DNA of 64,000 nucleotides from Hermatobates lingyangjiaoensis (GCA_026182355.1 JAPFBL010000255.1:5643501-5707500), one strand, 5' to 3'; shown: positions 24,742-36,808, numbered from the stretch's first letter. Made by a program: numbers and translations. Notes: a model not told the origin generated them from the sequence alone.

Positions 24742-25147
24742 GACTGCTTTGTATTTATAAAAGAAACTAGGATAATGCCACCTTCAACTGAATATTTCGC
24801 CTCTTCAGTATATGGTATGTGAATGAAAAGAACTTGGCCAAGCAATTAGTAATAATTTTAGATAAGAGTAACATTTCATATTTAACACCCCAAAGGAGCA
24901 TTTTTGAGAGTACTTTATAACTCAATGTTTTATGAAATAAATAGATAATCAGTGCAATTACTTGCTTTATTATCATTCATCCTGTATCGTTTTGCCCATA
25001 TTATGAAAGTGTTATGAATTATTTTAACTCTTGAATTATTGTCTAAAACGTCTAAGTTTTAATTAAATATTTTTTGTTTAATAATAACTATAAACAAATA
25101 CAGGTAAGTTGATACCTGGCTTTTAGCTGATTACTATCTTTCCTAGG

Positions 25148-25560
25148 GTACCAGGTTAACTCGGTTGTTAATGTACTCGCCTCTGAACTGGTAGGTCCAG
25201 GGTTCAATTCCCACCTGGTCCTCGATTTATTCACTTGGGAGATGAATAAATCTGAGCATCACGTCGTCCCTCGGAGAGAACGTTAAGACGTCGGTCCCGA
25301 GCCTGCACAATATCAGGTACTCGTTTAAAATCTGTACTCTAAATACACTGAAGTTAAGCAAAATTTAGGGCTCCCAATATAGAATCAATCTTCATTGTGT
25401 GGTATCACAAAGGGTCCAATGTTCGGGCAATGTATGTTCCCTTGTGGGACAGCCACTGCAACCTAAAGGGTTGCCTGCTACTTCTACCTTTCCTATACCA
25501 ACGGCTATAGCCATATTAACCGGCCACACAGGTTAGATCGAAGTAACCAAGTAGTAGTGA
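25148..25560 (+). mobile_element. tRNA-derived SINE, copy 1
   Basis: The head contains a B box GGTTCAATTCC (25,201-25,211) with a weaker A-box-like region upstream, as in tRNA-derived SINE promoters. The body shares several blocks with 38,196-38,490: GGGAGATGAA, a CGTCnCCCTCG word, ACGTTAAG, GGTCCCG, CAGGTACTCGTT, TTCATTGTGTGGT and GTGGGAC. That mosaic of conserved blocks in a diverged background is typical of SINEs with a conserved central domain. It lies between TTK and SDHC. It is not a functional tRNA gene, because no full cloverleaf can be drawn. Confidence 0.65.
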
Positions 25561-26013
25561 TTCGCCTAATGTTTTAAATAGGTGCTAAATAGAAAAAAAA
25601 TGAACCACACTTTCGCCCCATGTACAGCCCCAAAGGAATTAAGCGTCTATAAAAAATGTCTACCTCTTCCTATGACCAAAATTACTAAGTTTTTTCAATA
25701 ACCCTAATATTATTACAAATTAAACTCCTATGATTGCTAGAAAGAATGGAGGATTGCCTTAACATAATAAAATTCTCCTAATCAAAGGTTATTAATAATT
25801 GAATTGCTTTATATTCCACTGTGGGTCATAAATATTTTGCATACTATCTTTCGCTTCTAGTACAGTGTACAATTACTTTAATAATTGTCTCAAATTAGGA
25901 ATGGGAAATACTTTTTCCTTTAATAGTCGCTATATACATATTTACCGCATCTATTTACAAGTCAAATTTATAAAATTTGTATCATTACTACCAACAAGTA
26001 AATATAAATTATC

Positions 26014-26313
26014 CTGAGGTAAAATGGATAAACAAACAAAAGTCTCCACAAACAAAAGTTTTATTCAACAACAACAACGCGTTTTGAACACTTTGTGTTC
26101 ATCATCAGAAAGACACCGAAGGATGTGGTGATGAAGGGTTAGTCCAGTGAAAACAACTGGAAAACAGAGTTGTTTTCACTGGACTAACCCTTCATCACCA
26201 CATCCTTCGGAGTCTTCCTGATGATGAACACAAAGTGTTCGAAACGCGTTGTTGTTGTTGAGTAAAACTTCATTAGTGTGGAGACTTTTGTTTGTTTATC
26301 CATTTTACCTCAG
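26014..26313. repeat. 300-bp near-perfect palindrome with two hammerhead-like cores (P3)
   Basis: The sequence from 26,014 reads almost identically from 26,313 on the other strand; the centre is near 26,164 (ACAACTGGAAAACAGAGTTG). The plus-strand arm has CTGATGA at 26,218-26,224, a 6-bp stem II with GAACAC at 26,226-26,231, loop AAA and GTGTTC at 26,235-26,240, then GAAA at 26,241-26,244 and a minimal stem III (A-C, loop GC, G-U). The minus-strand arm has the same core from 26,108 downward, but GAAA has become AAAA. Stem I pairing was not evident. The same end sequence occurs at 26,460-26,580 beside a GIY-YIG relic, which ties it to group-A Penelope-like elements. Confidence 0.8.
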
Positions 26314-26459
26314 ATTGAGTAAAATACCACACAATTACGGCTTGCACAACTAATGATTTATAAATTATCCTATATAAGAAGCTGCAACCCTGATGATTAG
26401 TGGTATAGAGAAAAATAAATAGTATTTAATCCATTAACTGTGCAATCTGTTATAGTGTG

Positions 26460-27345
26460 GTGTTCACTCATGTTAGGAAAAGTATTAAGTCTCCACACAA
26501 GAGTTTATTACAAGAAACTGAACAACGCGTTTCGCACATTTGATGTTCTTTAGGTTACATCTAGGAAAAAAATATATATGCATTTAAAGCTTTGGGAGCA
26601 TAGGAGCGAATTAATTAAAATTAATAGATCTGACACTATTGAGTGATAACGGTAATAATATTGAAATGGCTGAAATTTATCCTTAACTTAAAACTACATA
26701 TTGAGACATGTCTAATTTATACATAAAAGAGATTCTTAAGTACCTGCTCTGCTGGGGTGGTTGTTCAGGAGATGAGAGCAAGCAAGGACTGAGGGTGTCA
26801 GGGAGTGTTTTTAGGGGTTGAGAGGGAGTTCAAAGGAATGCAGGAGGTCTTGGCAGGTTTATTAGCCTAACTGTACCATGAGAACATGTACTGGCTGTCA
26901 CTCTTATACTTAACACTTTGGCTGTTTTAGCAAGAGGAAACACATCTTTCTAATTATATAAAAAGGTCCAGAAGTTTTGTACATCTAGGTATCTGTTCAT
27001 TAATACATAGGGAGGGGTTCTTTCTGTAAGATTTGTTTACTTCAAAAGCCTCTAACCCTGCTATTTCCTGATACTTATTATTGATATGTAAAATTTTTAA
27101 ATTAGTATTTGGATCAAAACTATGGTTATTAGTTATAAGGTGTTTTGCAAAGTGGGAAATGAAATGATCACTAGTTTTATTTGCTTCTCTTTTTTGAATA
27201 TACTCTTTTTGGTGTTCTTTAATTCTTTTTTCAAAATTGTGAATGGTCATTCCCATGTAACTGCAATCACAATTTCTACATGATAATTTATAAACTCAGC
27301 TACAAGATATATTGTTGTTTACAGTTTTACAGCTCATTAAGTTTC
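26460..27345 (-). mobile_element. group-A Penelope-like element, 3' part with GIY-YIG endonuclease relic
   Basis: On the minus strand a GIY-YIG domain reads from about 27,295: VYKLSCRNCDCSYMGMTIHN, then a conserved Arg-rich helix and FISHFAKHL (the PLE H-x-H region), ending at the stop near 26,954. The frame from 27,256 is open for 100 codons, but a stop precedes VYKL, and reverse transcriptase is absent (5' truncation). Downstream at 26,520-26,570 lies an eroded hammerhead-like segment ending CGAAACGCGTTGTT, whose CTGATGA half is degraded. The end matches the palindrome at 26,014-26,313. Confidence 0.7.
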
Positions 27346-28025
27346 CTTTTTAACTCTTAAAAGTATAGATTTTTATTTCAGAGTGATATATTTCATAATT
27401 AACATCCAATTAAAGCTTTCATTTGAAAGACTAAACCTAAACTGTGAACAAATATATGTTTAGAAAAAACCTTTTCACTGAATATTGAACATTTTTAAAT
27501 AAGAATACTAAAGAATTGAAGTGCAGTAGAGGTTTGTTAAAAATGCAGTAGTGGAGCCTCCTCATATCACAGGCCCAACTAGTGACTTTCTGAATCGATT
27601 TCTGGATCGTTCGAGGTGACTTTTACGACATATTTCAGTGAAATAATGTTGAATTAGTTTCTGTCTGATTATTTGCATCAGGAATCAAACAATTTTCAGT
27701 TGAAATCACCCGTTTTTTTAAACAAACAGTCATGAAACTAAGAGATTCATATTTAAACTAGATATTATAATAGTTTTCTGCAACACAATATTAATTACAA
27801 AAAATCAGTTGGCTCCAATGAAATTTTCGAAAAAGATTTAGGGTAATATGCCAGTTGTGAGTTAACCTTCAAATATTTCCATTTTGTATTCCGTTATACT
27901 ATTCTTTATGGAACTTATCTTCAGTAGTTCCACAAATAGAAATTAACTTGCTTATTAATGAAACCAGACTAAAAATTAAAACAGCCATTAATATGACTAA
28001 ATTATGATGATAACAACACTTAATA

Positions 28026-28944
28026 TGTTATCTATACAATCAGGTATACTATTTGCTTGTACGGCAAAATTGAGTTGCCAAAAAAGGGAGTTGATTTAAT
28101 GAACGTACGGAATAATGTTGTTACAAAACTGTAAGTGGCACACAAGTTGCATTGTTATGCATGATCATTATGCACTGGAGGTAATGGTAATAAAGTTAAA
28201 TTTTGAAGTTAATGTCAGACTTTCCGTTCATAATTTTCTTTTCTTAATTTAGTATATTAAAATAATTATGTTCACACAAAATTATTCTTGTAAGGGTATG
28301 AATATCAAGATTATTTTAAATGAAATGGATAATATCTCTTTGTTGAACCTTTAAGGTATTTTTAACATTTAGATATTGAACATAGTTTTGATTCAAAAAT
28401 CAAAACACTTAAATGGAATAAATAATAAGTTTTCTGATAAATTTATTCAATTAAATGACTTGTTTATACTACTTTTTTTTAAAGTATAACGAAGTATAAA
28501 ATTTTAATTATAAGTACAAAATAATTGTGAGGTATCAAAAATGAAAGGAAAATATTTTATAATATATAAGTAACATTCTAATGAAATCAACATATTAACT
28601 TCAAGACGCCATGCAATAAGGTACAGGAATTATTGATCGTTGGCAACTGGCAGTTATCCATAAATTTTGAAGTAAATTCGTTTGTTCATCAGAGTACATC
28701 TAAGTGGGAGGAGGGGAAATGCATTTTAATATAAATTCTACTGTGGTAAAACCCATAAAACTTACCCAAGCCCTGCTCTTGACCAGATCATTAATAACTT
28801 TTAAACAACCACTAATAACAATGCAACTTGTGCCACTTACAGTCTTGTAACAACATTATTCCGTACGTTCATTAAATCAACTCCCTTTTTGGCAACTCAA
28901 TTTTGCTGTACAAGCAAATCGTATACCCGATTGTATAGATAACA
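28026..28944. mobile_element. 919-bp non-autonomous DNA transposon with ~130-bp TIRs
   Basis: The left arm (28,026-28,156) and right arm (28,817-28,944) are inverted copies, about nine bases in ten identical, starting TGTTATCTATACAATC. TTAA lies next to both ends (28,020-28,023 with two extra bases, and 28,945-28,948), which could be a TTAA target duplication, but the TIR does not begin with the CCC usual for piggyBac. The ~660-bp interior is AT-rich with no transposase frame, so the element would depend on an enzyme supplied in trans. Confidence 0.75.
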
Positions 28945-29425
28945 TTAAATTTACTATATCATCCACTTTTCATAAACTGATCTTATATAAATTGGAGTCA
29001 CATATGCACTCTTCATCTGTATAGCTGAACTGAATAACCACAACCCTACCCTGTAACCTTCCCAAATCATCTCACCCGGCGTGAGAGCATCCGACACCAA
29101 CATCCAATGACAATATCACTCCCATCACAATTCATAAAATTATTATCAACCAGTCAAATATAAATTAAACTAAGCAGTTGTTTGCCATTATATTTAGTAT
29201 AAAGCTCCATACTGCATTTTAACCAAAGAAGGGAATCAGAGAAGTCACATACAAGGTCCAAGCAGTTTCTCAGAAAAAAAAGTATATTATTCCGTTTTGC
29301 TTTGTAGCAATGTCCGGAAATCATGTGACTGACGACAAACGAGTACAAATCCAATAAGGGTTTAATAATGCTTGGGAGTGAGAATCAATTATATGATATA
29401 GATAAAAAGCTCTTTAGATCAACAA

Positions 29426-29431
29426 TTTATT
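29426..29431 (-). terminator. candidate poly(A) signal of SDHC
   Basis: AATAAA on the minus strand, about 55 nt downstream of the SDHC stop codon. Confidence 0.45.
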
Positions 29432-29484
29432 ACGAAAATCAACAGAAAACATTTGTGAATAAATAATTGTGTTCTTTGAGATTT

Positions 29485-30588
29485 TTACAATGCCGCTAAA
29501 TAAAGGCTAGACAAAAGAGCAACAGCTAAAGTGGCATAACCCGTTTTATATACATCCTTAATTGTCAGAGCACGACCCATATCCCAGATCTGAAACAAAA
29601 TTTAATTCCATATACAGTAAAATTTCTAATACAATTAAGAATTTATACCTCTCTTATTTCAAAAAATTAAAAGTTATGAAAAGATATTTAACAGATATCA
29701 GAGTCACAATTTTTCGACCTATTGTGCGACAATCGTACACGTAACGAAAAGAAGCATGATAGTAAACAATTCCATCAACTGAAATGCATTTCGAACAAAT
29801 ATAACACTCAACTTTTAATGCACAACTCAACAACCTTCAACCTTAATATTTCGAACATTTACTTACCAGATGTCTTATTCCGTTGACGGTATGGTACGTA
29901 AATGGAAAGGCCACAAGAAACTTTGCCGAAAAAATTAAAGGTGCAGGTAAACCCATGGATTGTATCGCAGTTACCATATGAGGTATATCTGTTGCCATAA
30001 ATGAGCCTGCAATAGACAAACTAATAGTGAACACAATAATTTGATAACATAAACTATCATTCTTAAAAAGTTAGATTTGGTTCTTAATTCAAACAGTTAA
30101 TCAGTGAATATCAATTAAGTCTCAACAGTGAATGTGAATTAAAAGTTATTACAACTTACTTCCAGCCAAACCAACTGTATATGCTGTCAACATCATTCCA
30201 GTAATTCTGTGCGAAATAGACATCATAGAAGTTAGTTGAAATTTGTAAACGGTTAAGTGGGGTGATAGTGGTCTCTTAAGGGCCATATTCTTTTCATCGT
30301 GAGGTAATTGAGTTTCAATAACTGCAGGGGATGGCTTAAGAACAACTGTCCTTACTCTGAAATTACATCGGCCACAAAATAATTAATTACGGAAGGAAAA
30401 TAAAGTTTAGCACAAACTTCATCATACTCACTGATAAAGAGGTGAAAATAAAAAGGTATTTCTCCCTTGGACCGTTGATAACTTCTGGGCCAAATTTATA
30501 CTGTAATAAGAAAAAAATTAGTAAAAACCGAAGTCATAATATTAATTTAATTTACTTATTTCTTATCATACCTCCGGAGAAGGGCCAT
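29485..30588 (-). CDS. SDHC: succinate dehydrogenase cytochrome b560 subunit, 5 coding exons, 175 aa
   Basis: Coding exons on the minus strand are 30,588-30,572, 30,500-30,432, 30,356-30,160, 30,006-29,867 and 29,589-29,485. All junctions are GT..AG with consistent phase, giving 175 codons plus TAA, close to the ~170 aa usual for SDHC. The protein anchors the SDHA/SDHB heads of mitochondrial complex II in the inner membrane and helps form the ubiquinone site and haem b site. Residues 1 to ~50 look like a mitochondrial presequence (Arg, Ser, Leu). Then come RPLSPHLTVYKFQLTSMMSI, the quinone-site Ser and Arg in MSISHRITG (S75, R79), three membrane helices, and YHTVNGIRHL with the axial haem ligand His133. 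The C terminus IWDMGRAL...LSSLYLAAL matches the family ending. No damage is seen. Confidence 0.96.
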
Positions 30589-30699
30589 CTCTAATACCTC
30601 TGTTTAGACGACCAGTGATGCCGAATTAGATTTTTCAACTAAAAATTTTACTACTTTCTTTAAGCCATAAATAATTACCTACTTTTTCACTTTGGAATA

Positions 30700-32080
30700 C
30701 AAAAAATATTAAGTAAATACTTATTGGAAAACGAGCAATACGGTAGTAAACATAGTTCAGCTATCATTGGTGTTCAACAATTAACTTTATATAAAAGATT
30801 ACGTATTTCCTTATTTAACTAAGATAAACATTTTAAATTTTTTTAGTGTTCCTTAAAATAATTAATTGGTATTACATAAGTCATATTTGAACTAAGCTTA
30901 CTTAATATAATTGGCAAAATTTAATTATTTGGTTTATTATTTTTATGTTTATGACTATTGATCACCCGAATGATTCATTAATATTTTCTAGTAATAATTT
31001 AATAGAAAAGATTGGCAATTGATTTAATTTACCAGACCACGCTATCTTAACTCGAATATACGTCTAAAGGTTGCATGTAACTGCACAGTTCCAGACATGA
31101 AGGCTCTCTCTATGATGATCAAAAAGTATTTCCTATTAAATATTTTTAAAATGTGGTTCAATTTCTGTATAATGTTTGCTCTAAAGTAGTGGTTAAATTT
31201 ATATGATATTTTTGTGAATCTCTTGCTAGAATGGCTCTAGACTATGTTGTATAATGAATATTTTTGGATTCATTCTATGGCAAAGATTATTTAGATTGAT
31301 AGTATGACATAAAATTCGAATAATTTAACTCCATTAAATATTGTAGTGCTAATAAGCTGCAACTAAATATTGACTAGAATAAATCTAGTGTGAAACGCTA
31401 TCGTCATTATAAACTGGATGTACTTCTGCCTCGTTTTACTAGAAGAGCAAAAAATAATAATAACTAATTTGACAGTTTTCTTTTGTTCTTAAAGCTCTTA
31501 TATATTTGCTTTGTAATTTTTCATGGCACAGTATCAGTTTAATTCAAGTTATTGGGATTTGCTAGAATTAACTTAACTCATAAAAAACAACATAATTGAG
31601 TTATAAAAGAATCAATGAATGTATTGTTCTAGGTATCAATATAGAAAGCATTACTTAAAAATACTATTAAGAAACAGCTTTAAACTTAACCAGTGGAAAG
31701 GAGTGGAAGCTAATAAATCATACTATATAAGATCAGAAAAATAGTATAATCCTTTTATACTTTTAAGATACGTGTAACACAGATAAATGTCAAAATGTAA
31801 ACCGCTAGATGACATCACTGAGAAAAATGCTTTGAATAGAAGTTCTGGAGAATAATATATGTAACTATGTGCTTTCAGATTTTCTCTAAAACTTGTTTTT
31901 TAAAATATTTTAGTCTGAATATTTTGCTATCAATGTTATATATTTATCCCTTATTACTAACTTTAAGAGATTTGGGTGTAGGCAGGATGTGAAATATCAC
32001 TTTATACAGCTCTTTAAAGTGTTATTAACAATACCTATTTTGTTTATTAGTATTTTATACAATGGAAGTAGAGTCCGTTA
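30700..32080. other. AT-rich intergenic DNA upstream of SDHC
   Basis: No coding exon or recognised repeat was found. The part next to 30,588 should contain the SDHC promoter and 5' UTR, but no core promoter motif stands out. Confidence 0.5.
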
Positions 32081-32082
32081 AA

Positions 32083-32225
32083 ATAAGAATTTCAAGCTCC
32101 AGCTATAACAATTTTAAATAATACTATAAAGCTGGCTTTGACTTTGTTTTAAGTATGCAAAACTGGCTAATTACTAATATATTTTTGTCAATATACATTT
32201 TTAGATCAAATATTATAGACATTAG
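32083..32225 (+). repeat. dispersed repeat shared with 60.8 kb
   Basis: About 140 bp parallel 60,772-60,905 in the same orientation, with shared words such as GCTGGCTTTGACTT and ACTGGCTAATTACTAATATA. It directly precedes a group-D Penelope terminal segment. Confidence 0.6.
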
Positions 32226-32239
32226 TAACGATCTCTTCA

Positions 32240-32545
32240 AACTTGATACTTTCGTTACGAGGGTAATAGCCTCTTCTAAGAGGGTTGACAGCTAGCGGAT
32301 AGTTTTTTACTCTTTCTTATTATACTCCTTTGTTTCCTCAAACATCCCGTTCTGGATATTTGTCCTGTCCTGCACTTTCACCCTTTTAAAATACCACTCT
32401 TCCCTCCTACTCTTCTCAACCCCTCGCTAGATGTTTTCTGCATCTAGTGCTTCAGTTGGGTTTTTGACTCTGACGAAGACCTCTTGTTACGGTTGAAAGA
32501 TCTTAATTCTTTTATGCGTGTTCTTTCTGTGAATCTAGTTTATCT
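32240..32545 (+). repeat. group-D Penelope terminal segment with hammerhead-like core
   Basis: Collinear with 23,520-23,815: a C/T-rich region with CCCTTTTAAAATACC, a CTTCAGTTGGG-like box, then CTGACGA, GACC, a loop, GGTT and GAAAGATCTTA. No protein-coding part is attached. The duplicate at 60.8 kb shares only the preceding 140 bp. Confidence 0.6.
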
Positions 32546-32689
32546 ATATGCAGAAGAATCACAATAAATACGTGATGCAATCAATGAGGCATAAACCACA
32601 AAAGAAAAAGGGAAAAAATAGAAACAAATGCCGTGAATATATATATAAATTATCATCAAGAAAATGATCCACAAAGGATAACAAACGTT

Positions 32690-32906
32690 TAAGAGTAAAC
32701 TATGGATACACTGAAATAGAAAAACACACTTATAGTCTCTAATCTTTGGTTTAACCGTCATTAGGAGAGAAAAGATAGAAACACCAAAGATGCAATGCAA
32801 ATGCGCTTGGTGTCCCTATCTCTTCTCTCCTGATGACGGTTATACTGAAAATTAGAAACTGTAAGTGTGTCTCTATTTACTGAGTTGATAGTTTACTCTG
32901 AAATGT
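32690..32906. repeat. palindromic pair with hammerhead-like core (P4)
   Basis: Arms pair around a centre near 32,799; each contains a TCTCTCCTnATGACGGTT block. The right arm has CTGATGACGGTT on the plus strand, the left arm CTAATGACGGTT on the minus strand. The GAAA half is displaced (CTGAAAATTAG), so the core is eroded. A TA run (to ~32,929) follows on the right and another lies left of the pair near 32,640. The preceding sequence (ATATGCAGAAGAA-CACAATAAA) also precedes P6 at 44.1 kb. Confidence 0.6.
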
Positions 32907-32929
32907 ATAGATATATATATATATATATT

Positions 32930-33610
32930 TCCCACTCTCTTCCTCAGTTATGCAATCTTGACTGTGGAATGAAACAATGTGGACGCTGTGGCTGTCAAAC
33001 TTGCATGATTATCAACCCTAACCCTTCCTTCGATTCCCCTCTCAACCATCATTACCATCCTATTCATGTCAATACCTCCTGTACCTCTTCCAACTGCGTC
33101 AACCGACTGGAAGAGTGTAATTGCACTCAGTATGACTCTTTTTATGTTTGCTTAACTTCTAATAAGTTAAGTCTTCGTATGAATAGTTATAGGACTTCAG
33201 TCGGTCAACTTAGTAACCTTCCTATAGCCATCCATGCCAACTCCCATGGTCTCAGTTTTAATGACTGTTTACGAATCCAAATACTAAATCAAATCCCCGA
33301 TTCCAATACCAAAGTTACATTAAGAGCTTCTGAGGAAGCATACATATGCTTGCTTGCTGCTCGATCTTCCCCCTGGACTCAACCTCAACCGTTATTTTTT
33401 TTTTAATTTTTTATGTTGTTATTAATAACTACGATTTTTTATACGTTTTTTACTTTTTAATTTGGCTTTTCATTTCCTTCCCCTTTCTTCTCGCTTGGTG
33501 GTTGTAGTGGGGGTACTGACTTACGGTTGTTCTGTTGCAGATCGTCTTCAGTCGCTGCTCTACCTTTCTGCGGGACTCTTCGCCTCCTGTTGGTGATGAT
33601 GGTCGAAATA
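32930..33610 (+). mobile_element. group-C Penelope-like element, 3' end with degenerate GIY-YIG region
   Basis: An open frame through 33,406 carries a Cys-rich stretch (CNLDCGMKQCGRCGCQTC), like the zinc-binding linker that precedes the endonuclease in PLE proteins. A GIY-YIG-like region with SNCVNRLEECNC and LSLRMNSYRTSV follows, then LRASEEAYICLLAAR. The canonical GIY and YIG triplets are not intact. Beyond the stop, a segment near 33,585-33,610 reads TGATGATGGTCGAAATATAGAAG, resembling a short hammerhead-like end. Related 3' parts occur at 44,960-45,405 and 59,053-59,400. Confidence 0.6.
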
Positions 33611-33735
33611 TAGAAGTGAGTTATTCTTTTGTCTATCTGTGTAGTACGTTATTTTTAATTGGTTTCTTTATATATATATACTTAAAATAAACAGTGACAT
33701 ATAGACTGAAACATAACAAAGATTCACTTTTCAAT

Positions 33736-34008
33736 ATTTCGACCGTAATGGCGGTCGTTCTCAAGAGAAGAAGTGAACTGACGGATGGATGACAGTCAAC
33801 TAAGGAACTCACTGGGTGAGAGCTAAAGCAGTGCTGCCGCAAAGGAGAAAAATAAAAAAGGAACTTTTTTATTTTTTATTTTATTTTATTTTTCTCCTTT
33901 GCGGCAGCACTATTTTAGCTCTCACCCAGTGAGTTCTTTAGTTGACTGTCGTCCATCCGTCAATTCACTTCTCCTCCTGAGGACGACCGCCATTACGGTC
34001 GTATTGCA
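33736..34008. repeat. palindromic pair of Penelope terminal segments (P5)
   Basis: Arms of about 130 bp face each other around an A/T-rich centre near 33,870. Outer ends carry GACCGCCATTACGGTC, a perfect stem, followed by GAAATATTG on the left arm (minus strand) and by GTATTG on the right arm (plus strand). The stem is in the position of hammerhead stem II, preceded by CTTGAGAAC or CTGAGGAC. A TATATATA run lies outside the left arm. Confidence 0.65.
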
Positions 34009-34299
34009 TATCGTAATATTTGGGGTCATATATTTCATATCTATCTACGACTACAAGAAATTGGTTTAATTCAGATAAAACATAACTTTAATTTAACATA
34101 ACTTTCGAAAATTATTGGATCTAGTAATGAAGAGACAGTAAATAATGCTGTTGCCAATAGGAATGAAATGTGAATTAAGGGTTGGTTGTGTTTGGTGGTT
34201 GGTTTGTTTATAGAGCAGCGTGGTCTGCTGCGGTGCCTATATGGGGGTACTGACTCAGCCACCAACAGCCAGCCAACCCTACATCCATCTTAGAGAAAT

Positions 34300-35650
34300 A
34301 AAAATAACTTTTTCCATTATCACTTTAACTTTCCTAATCTAGCCAACTCCGGCTATTATTAAAGGAAGCTACGCAAATCACCTGTGTCTCATAATGCTAT
34401 CGTCACCTGCACCGAGTTACAAACATGCAGAGAAGTAATAATTCTTAACAACATTCCATGTACCTTTTGGGCTAAAGTATTTACTGCTTATTTCAATAAA
34501 AAAATTCAATATTTATTCAAAAAATATTAAATTCTTATTTTACAATAAGTAAAGGGTAGAATTTTGAAATATTGAAATTTTCATCTCTCGGATCCTCTGA
34601 ATTTATTTTTAACATTTTTTCATTATTTCTGTCTATCGGTGGATGAGTTTTGGGTGTATACAAAAATTTTGTAAATACGCTAAAAGTCATATGGTTTTCT
34701 TTTTGAATGAATGAATAGGTGCACATAAGTATATATATAAGTAAATAAGTTAAAAAAGTATTGAATTGTTTTTGCTCAGATTCGAAGCATGCTGATGGTA
34801 AAAAAAAATGATGGCCCGTCTCCACCAATTCAAAGTATATTGTGAAAACAACACATTTGAAACATGTAGTAGTCATCTCTAGGTTTGTCTGTTTGTAGTT
34901 TTGGAAGTAGAGCTTGAGAAGAACACTCGTATTTGTGAATAAAGTCTATAATTTCCAAGGTGGGTTAATACTATTCAGTAACTGACTACAGGACTAGAAT
35001 GAACTTGAATGGAGAGGGTACTCTAGCGTATTCTTGTCAAAAAAGCAATTTTTTCTTAACTTTTCTAATATTGATAAGGGATCAAAAATCCCTCTCTTAA
35101 TACCATTACTATTGTTATAACATAACATTGACATTATATATTAAGTTTTATAAGTATTGAAATATAGAAAGACACTAGTATACAGCTAAAAACAAAGGTT
35201 AAATTTAGGTTAAACTGATTAAATTTAACAATAATTTAAAGCTAAATGAGTGACTATAATATTTTTTTAAACAAATTTAAAAAAATGCTTACTTTATGAC
35301 CTGTATGCAGCTGCTAGTAAGTATGGTAGTTCTTTTTGTGGTAATATCCTAATCCTTTCTCATGATAGGACAATAAACAATGATTTAAGGACATTTAGTT
35401 AAGAAGTTTTAGGTAACTTAACGTATAAATATTGAATTACAAAAAAAAAAATTACAAAATAACATTAAAAGACAGGAGCATACGAAGTATAATAGGAATA
35501 AAACCTACACAATTAAATTTCTCTTTTAGGTTGATATAAACTTTAGACCTTTCTTCGTATTATTTCATACTTACCTTCTTTTCAAGTTCATTTAAGCTAA
35601 TTTTGTTATCTTATATTATATTTAATTGCTTCATTAATTTTCTGATATTT
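34300..35650. other. AT-rich intergenic DNA, nothing recognised
   Basis: Open frames here are short and of biased AT composition; no exon, RNA gene or clear repeat could be supported. Confidence 0.5.
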
Positions 35651-35654
35651 GAAA

Positions 35655-35715
35655 TAAAACTGTCTAAGCCGATGTTTCGGTTTTATTTGAAACATTTTTT
35701 ATAGGTAGAAGCATT
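35655..35715 (-). repeat. isolated group-B Penelope end fragment
   Basis: On the minus strand this reads CCTATAAAAAATGTTTCAAA, then AATAAAACCGAAACATCGG, matching the end of the group-B element at 45.6 kb (CCTATGAAAAAGG, ...AAAACCGAAACGTTGG). Confidence 0.5.
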
Positions 35716-35857
35716 AAATTTTAAAAATGAAACACTATGAAATATTACATTTAGAGATTTCAAATAAGTAGATGTCTGAATAAAAATATTGAACGCACCT
35801 GGATAGTATTATACCAGTAGTACTGAATGTTTGTATTCAGACTAATAATTATTTTAC

Positions 35858-36636
35858 CAACGACCAACGACCAACGAATATAACCGCGCACTATAGTGCA
35901 CGTCGTAACTAGCAGTTCCAGACCAGAGGCCTTCTACTGCTTGATTACTGTGCTACTATAACATGGAGTGTCAGTAATTCATGTCGGATATTAAGTTAGT
36001 CTGTACAGTAATGATGTCGTATTCGCGGTCATGTGGTCTTGTTAGTCATAGTTTTCAATGCTTTGAGTCATGAACTGGAAAGGTAGTCAGATAGTCACTG
36101 GATGAAGTAATTATTCAGTGAGGTTAAGGAAGGTTGGCAACAGGATTTAGAGTTTGTACAAGGAGGTTTGGATGGGTAGATAGTTTGTTGTCTTCATTGG
36201 TAGTAAGTCGAGTGATGTAGCTATCTATGGATTCCATTTTCAAATCATGGTGAATATCAACATTACGGGCGTACCAAGGAGCCCTGGCTATAAGGCGGGC
36301 ACACTTATTTTGAACAATCTGGATACACGCCTTGTTCGTTGGTGCAGCTCTAAACCAGACGGAGCATCCATAAGTCATCGCTGAACGAAGAACCCCCTTA
36401 TAGACAAGGTCCTTTACCGAATCAGGAGAATTCCTTGATTTGAAAAGAGAATATAGATTACACATCAAGTAAATTCCAAGCTTGGATTTCTTATGGAGGT
36501 GCTGCTTGAATGTTAATCTAGAGTCTAAAATAAGACCCAGATATTTTACATGGGTTTGGTAGGGAATGATCTGGTTACCAATGAAGACAGGAGGAGGACG
36601 GGGAGAGACACCCTTGCAGAATCGGATTATTTTAAA
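35858..36636 (-). mobile_element. Jockey-like LINE, 5'-truncated 3' end
   Basis: The minus-strand frame from about 36,636 to 36,124 encodes the thumb and C terminus of a non-LTR reverse transcriptase: VKYLGLILDSRLTFKQHL, SAMTYGCSVW, QNKCARLIARAPWYARN and a terminal HPNLL. These match the Jockey group, where YLG(L/V)xLD and NAPWYVRN are standard. The catalytic part of RT is missing. The 3' region runs to about 35,858, where three ACCAACG units (read on the plus strand) look like the short tandem tail common at LINE 3' ends. The element looks fairly young, as the last 170 codons are nearly open. Confidence 0.8.
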
Positions 36637-36806
36637 ACTCTAAGTGTAATAGTTTATGGTTTTTTATTTTCAAAGTTGCATACTTCCCACTATATAAATA
36701 TATTCATACAATGACCTTATTTGGGCCTTGAACTCTGATTTCACCTGAAAAACTGACCGATTCCTGATTTGATTTATTCTTTTATACAATCTATATGTTA
36801 TCAAGA

Positions 36807-36808
<2 letters not shown>

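Noticed and set aside
25157..25225. Functional tRNA gene
   Set aside because: A B box is present but no full cloverleaf can be drawn, and the segment is the head of a SINE with a partner copy at 38.2 kb.
28026..28944. Firm assignment of the TIR element to piggyBac
   Set aside because: TTAA flanks are suggestive, but the terminus lacks the usual CCC start, the left TTAA is two bases off, and no transposase is present.
34535..34876. 113-codon minus-strand frame
   Set aside because: AT-biased composition, no domain, no splice context; best explained by chance.
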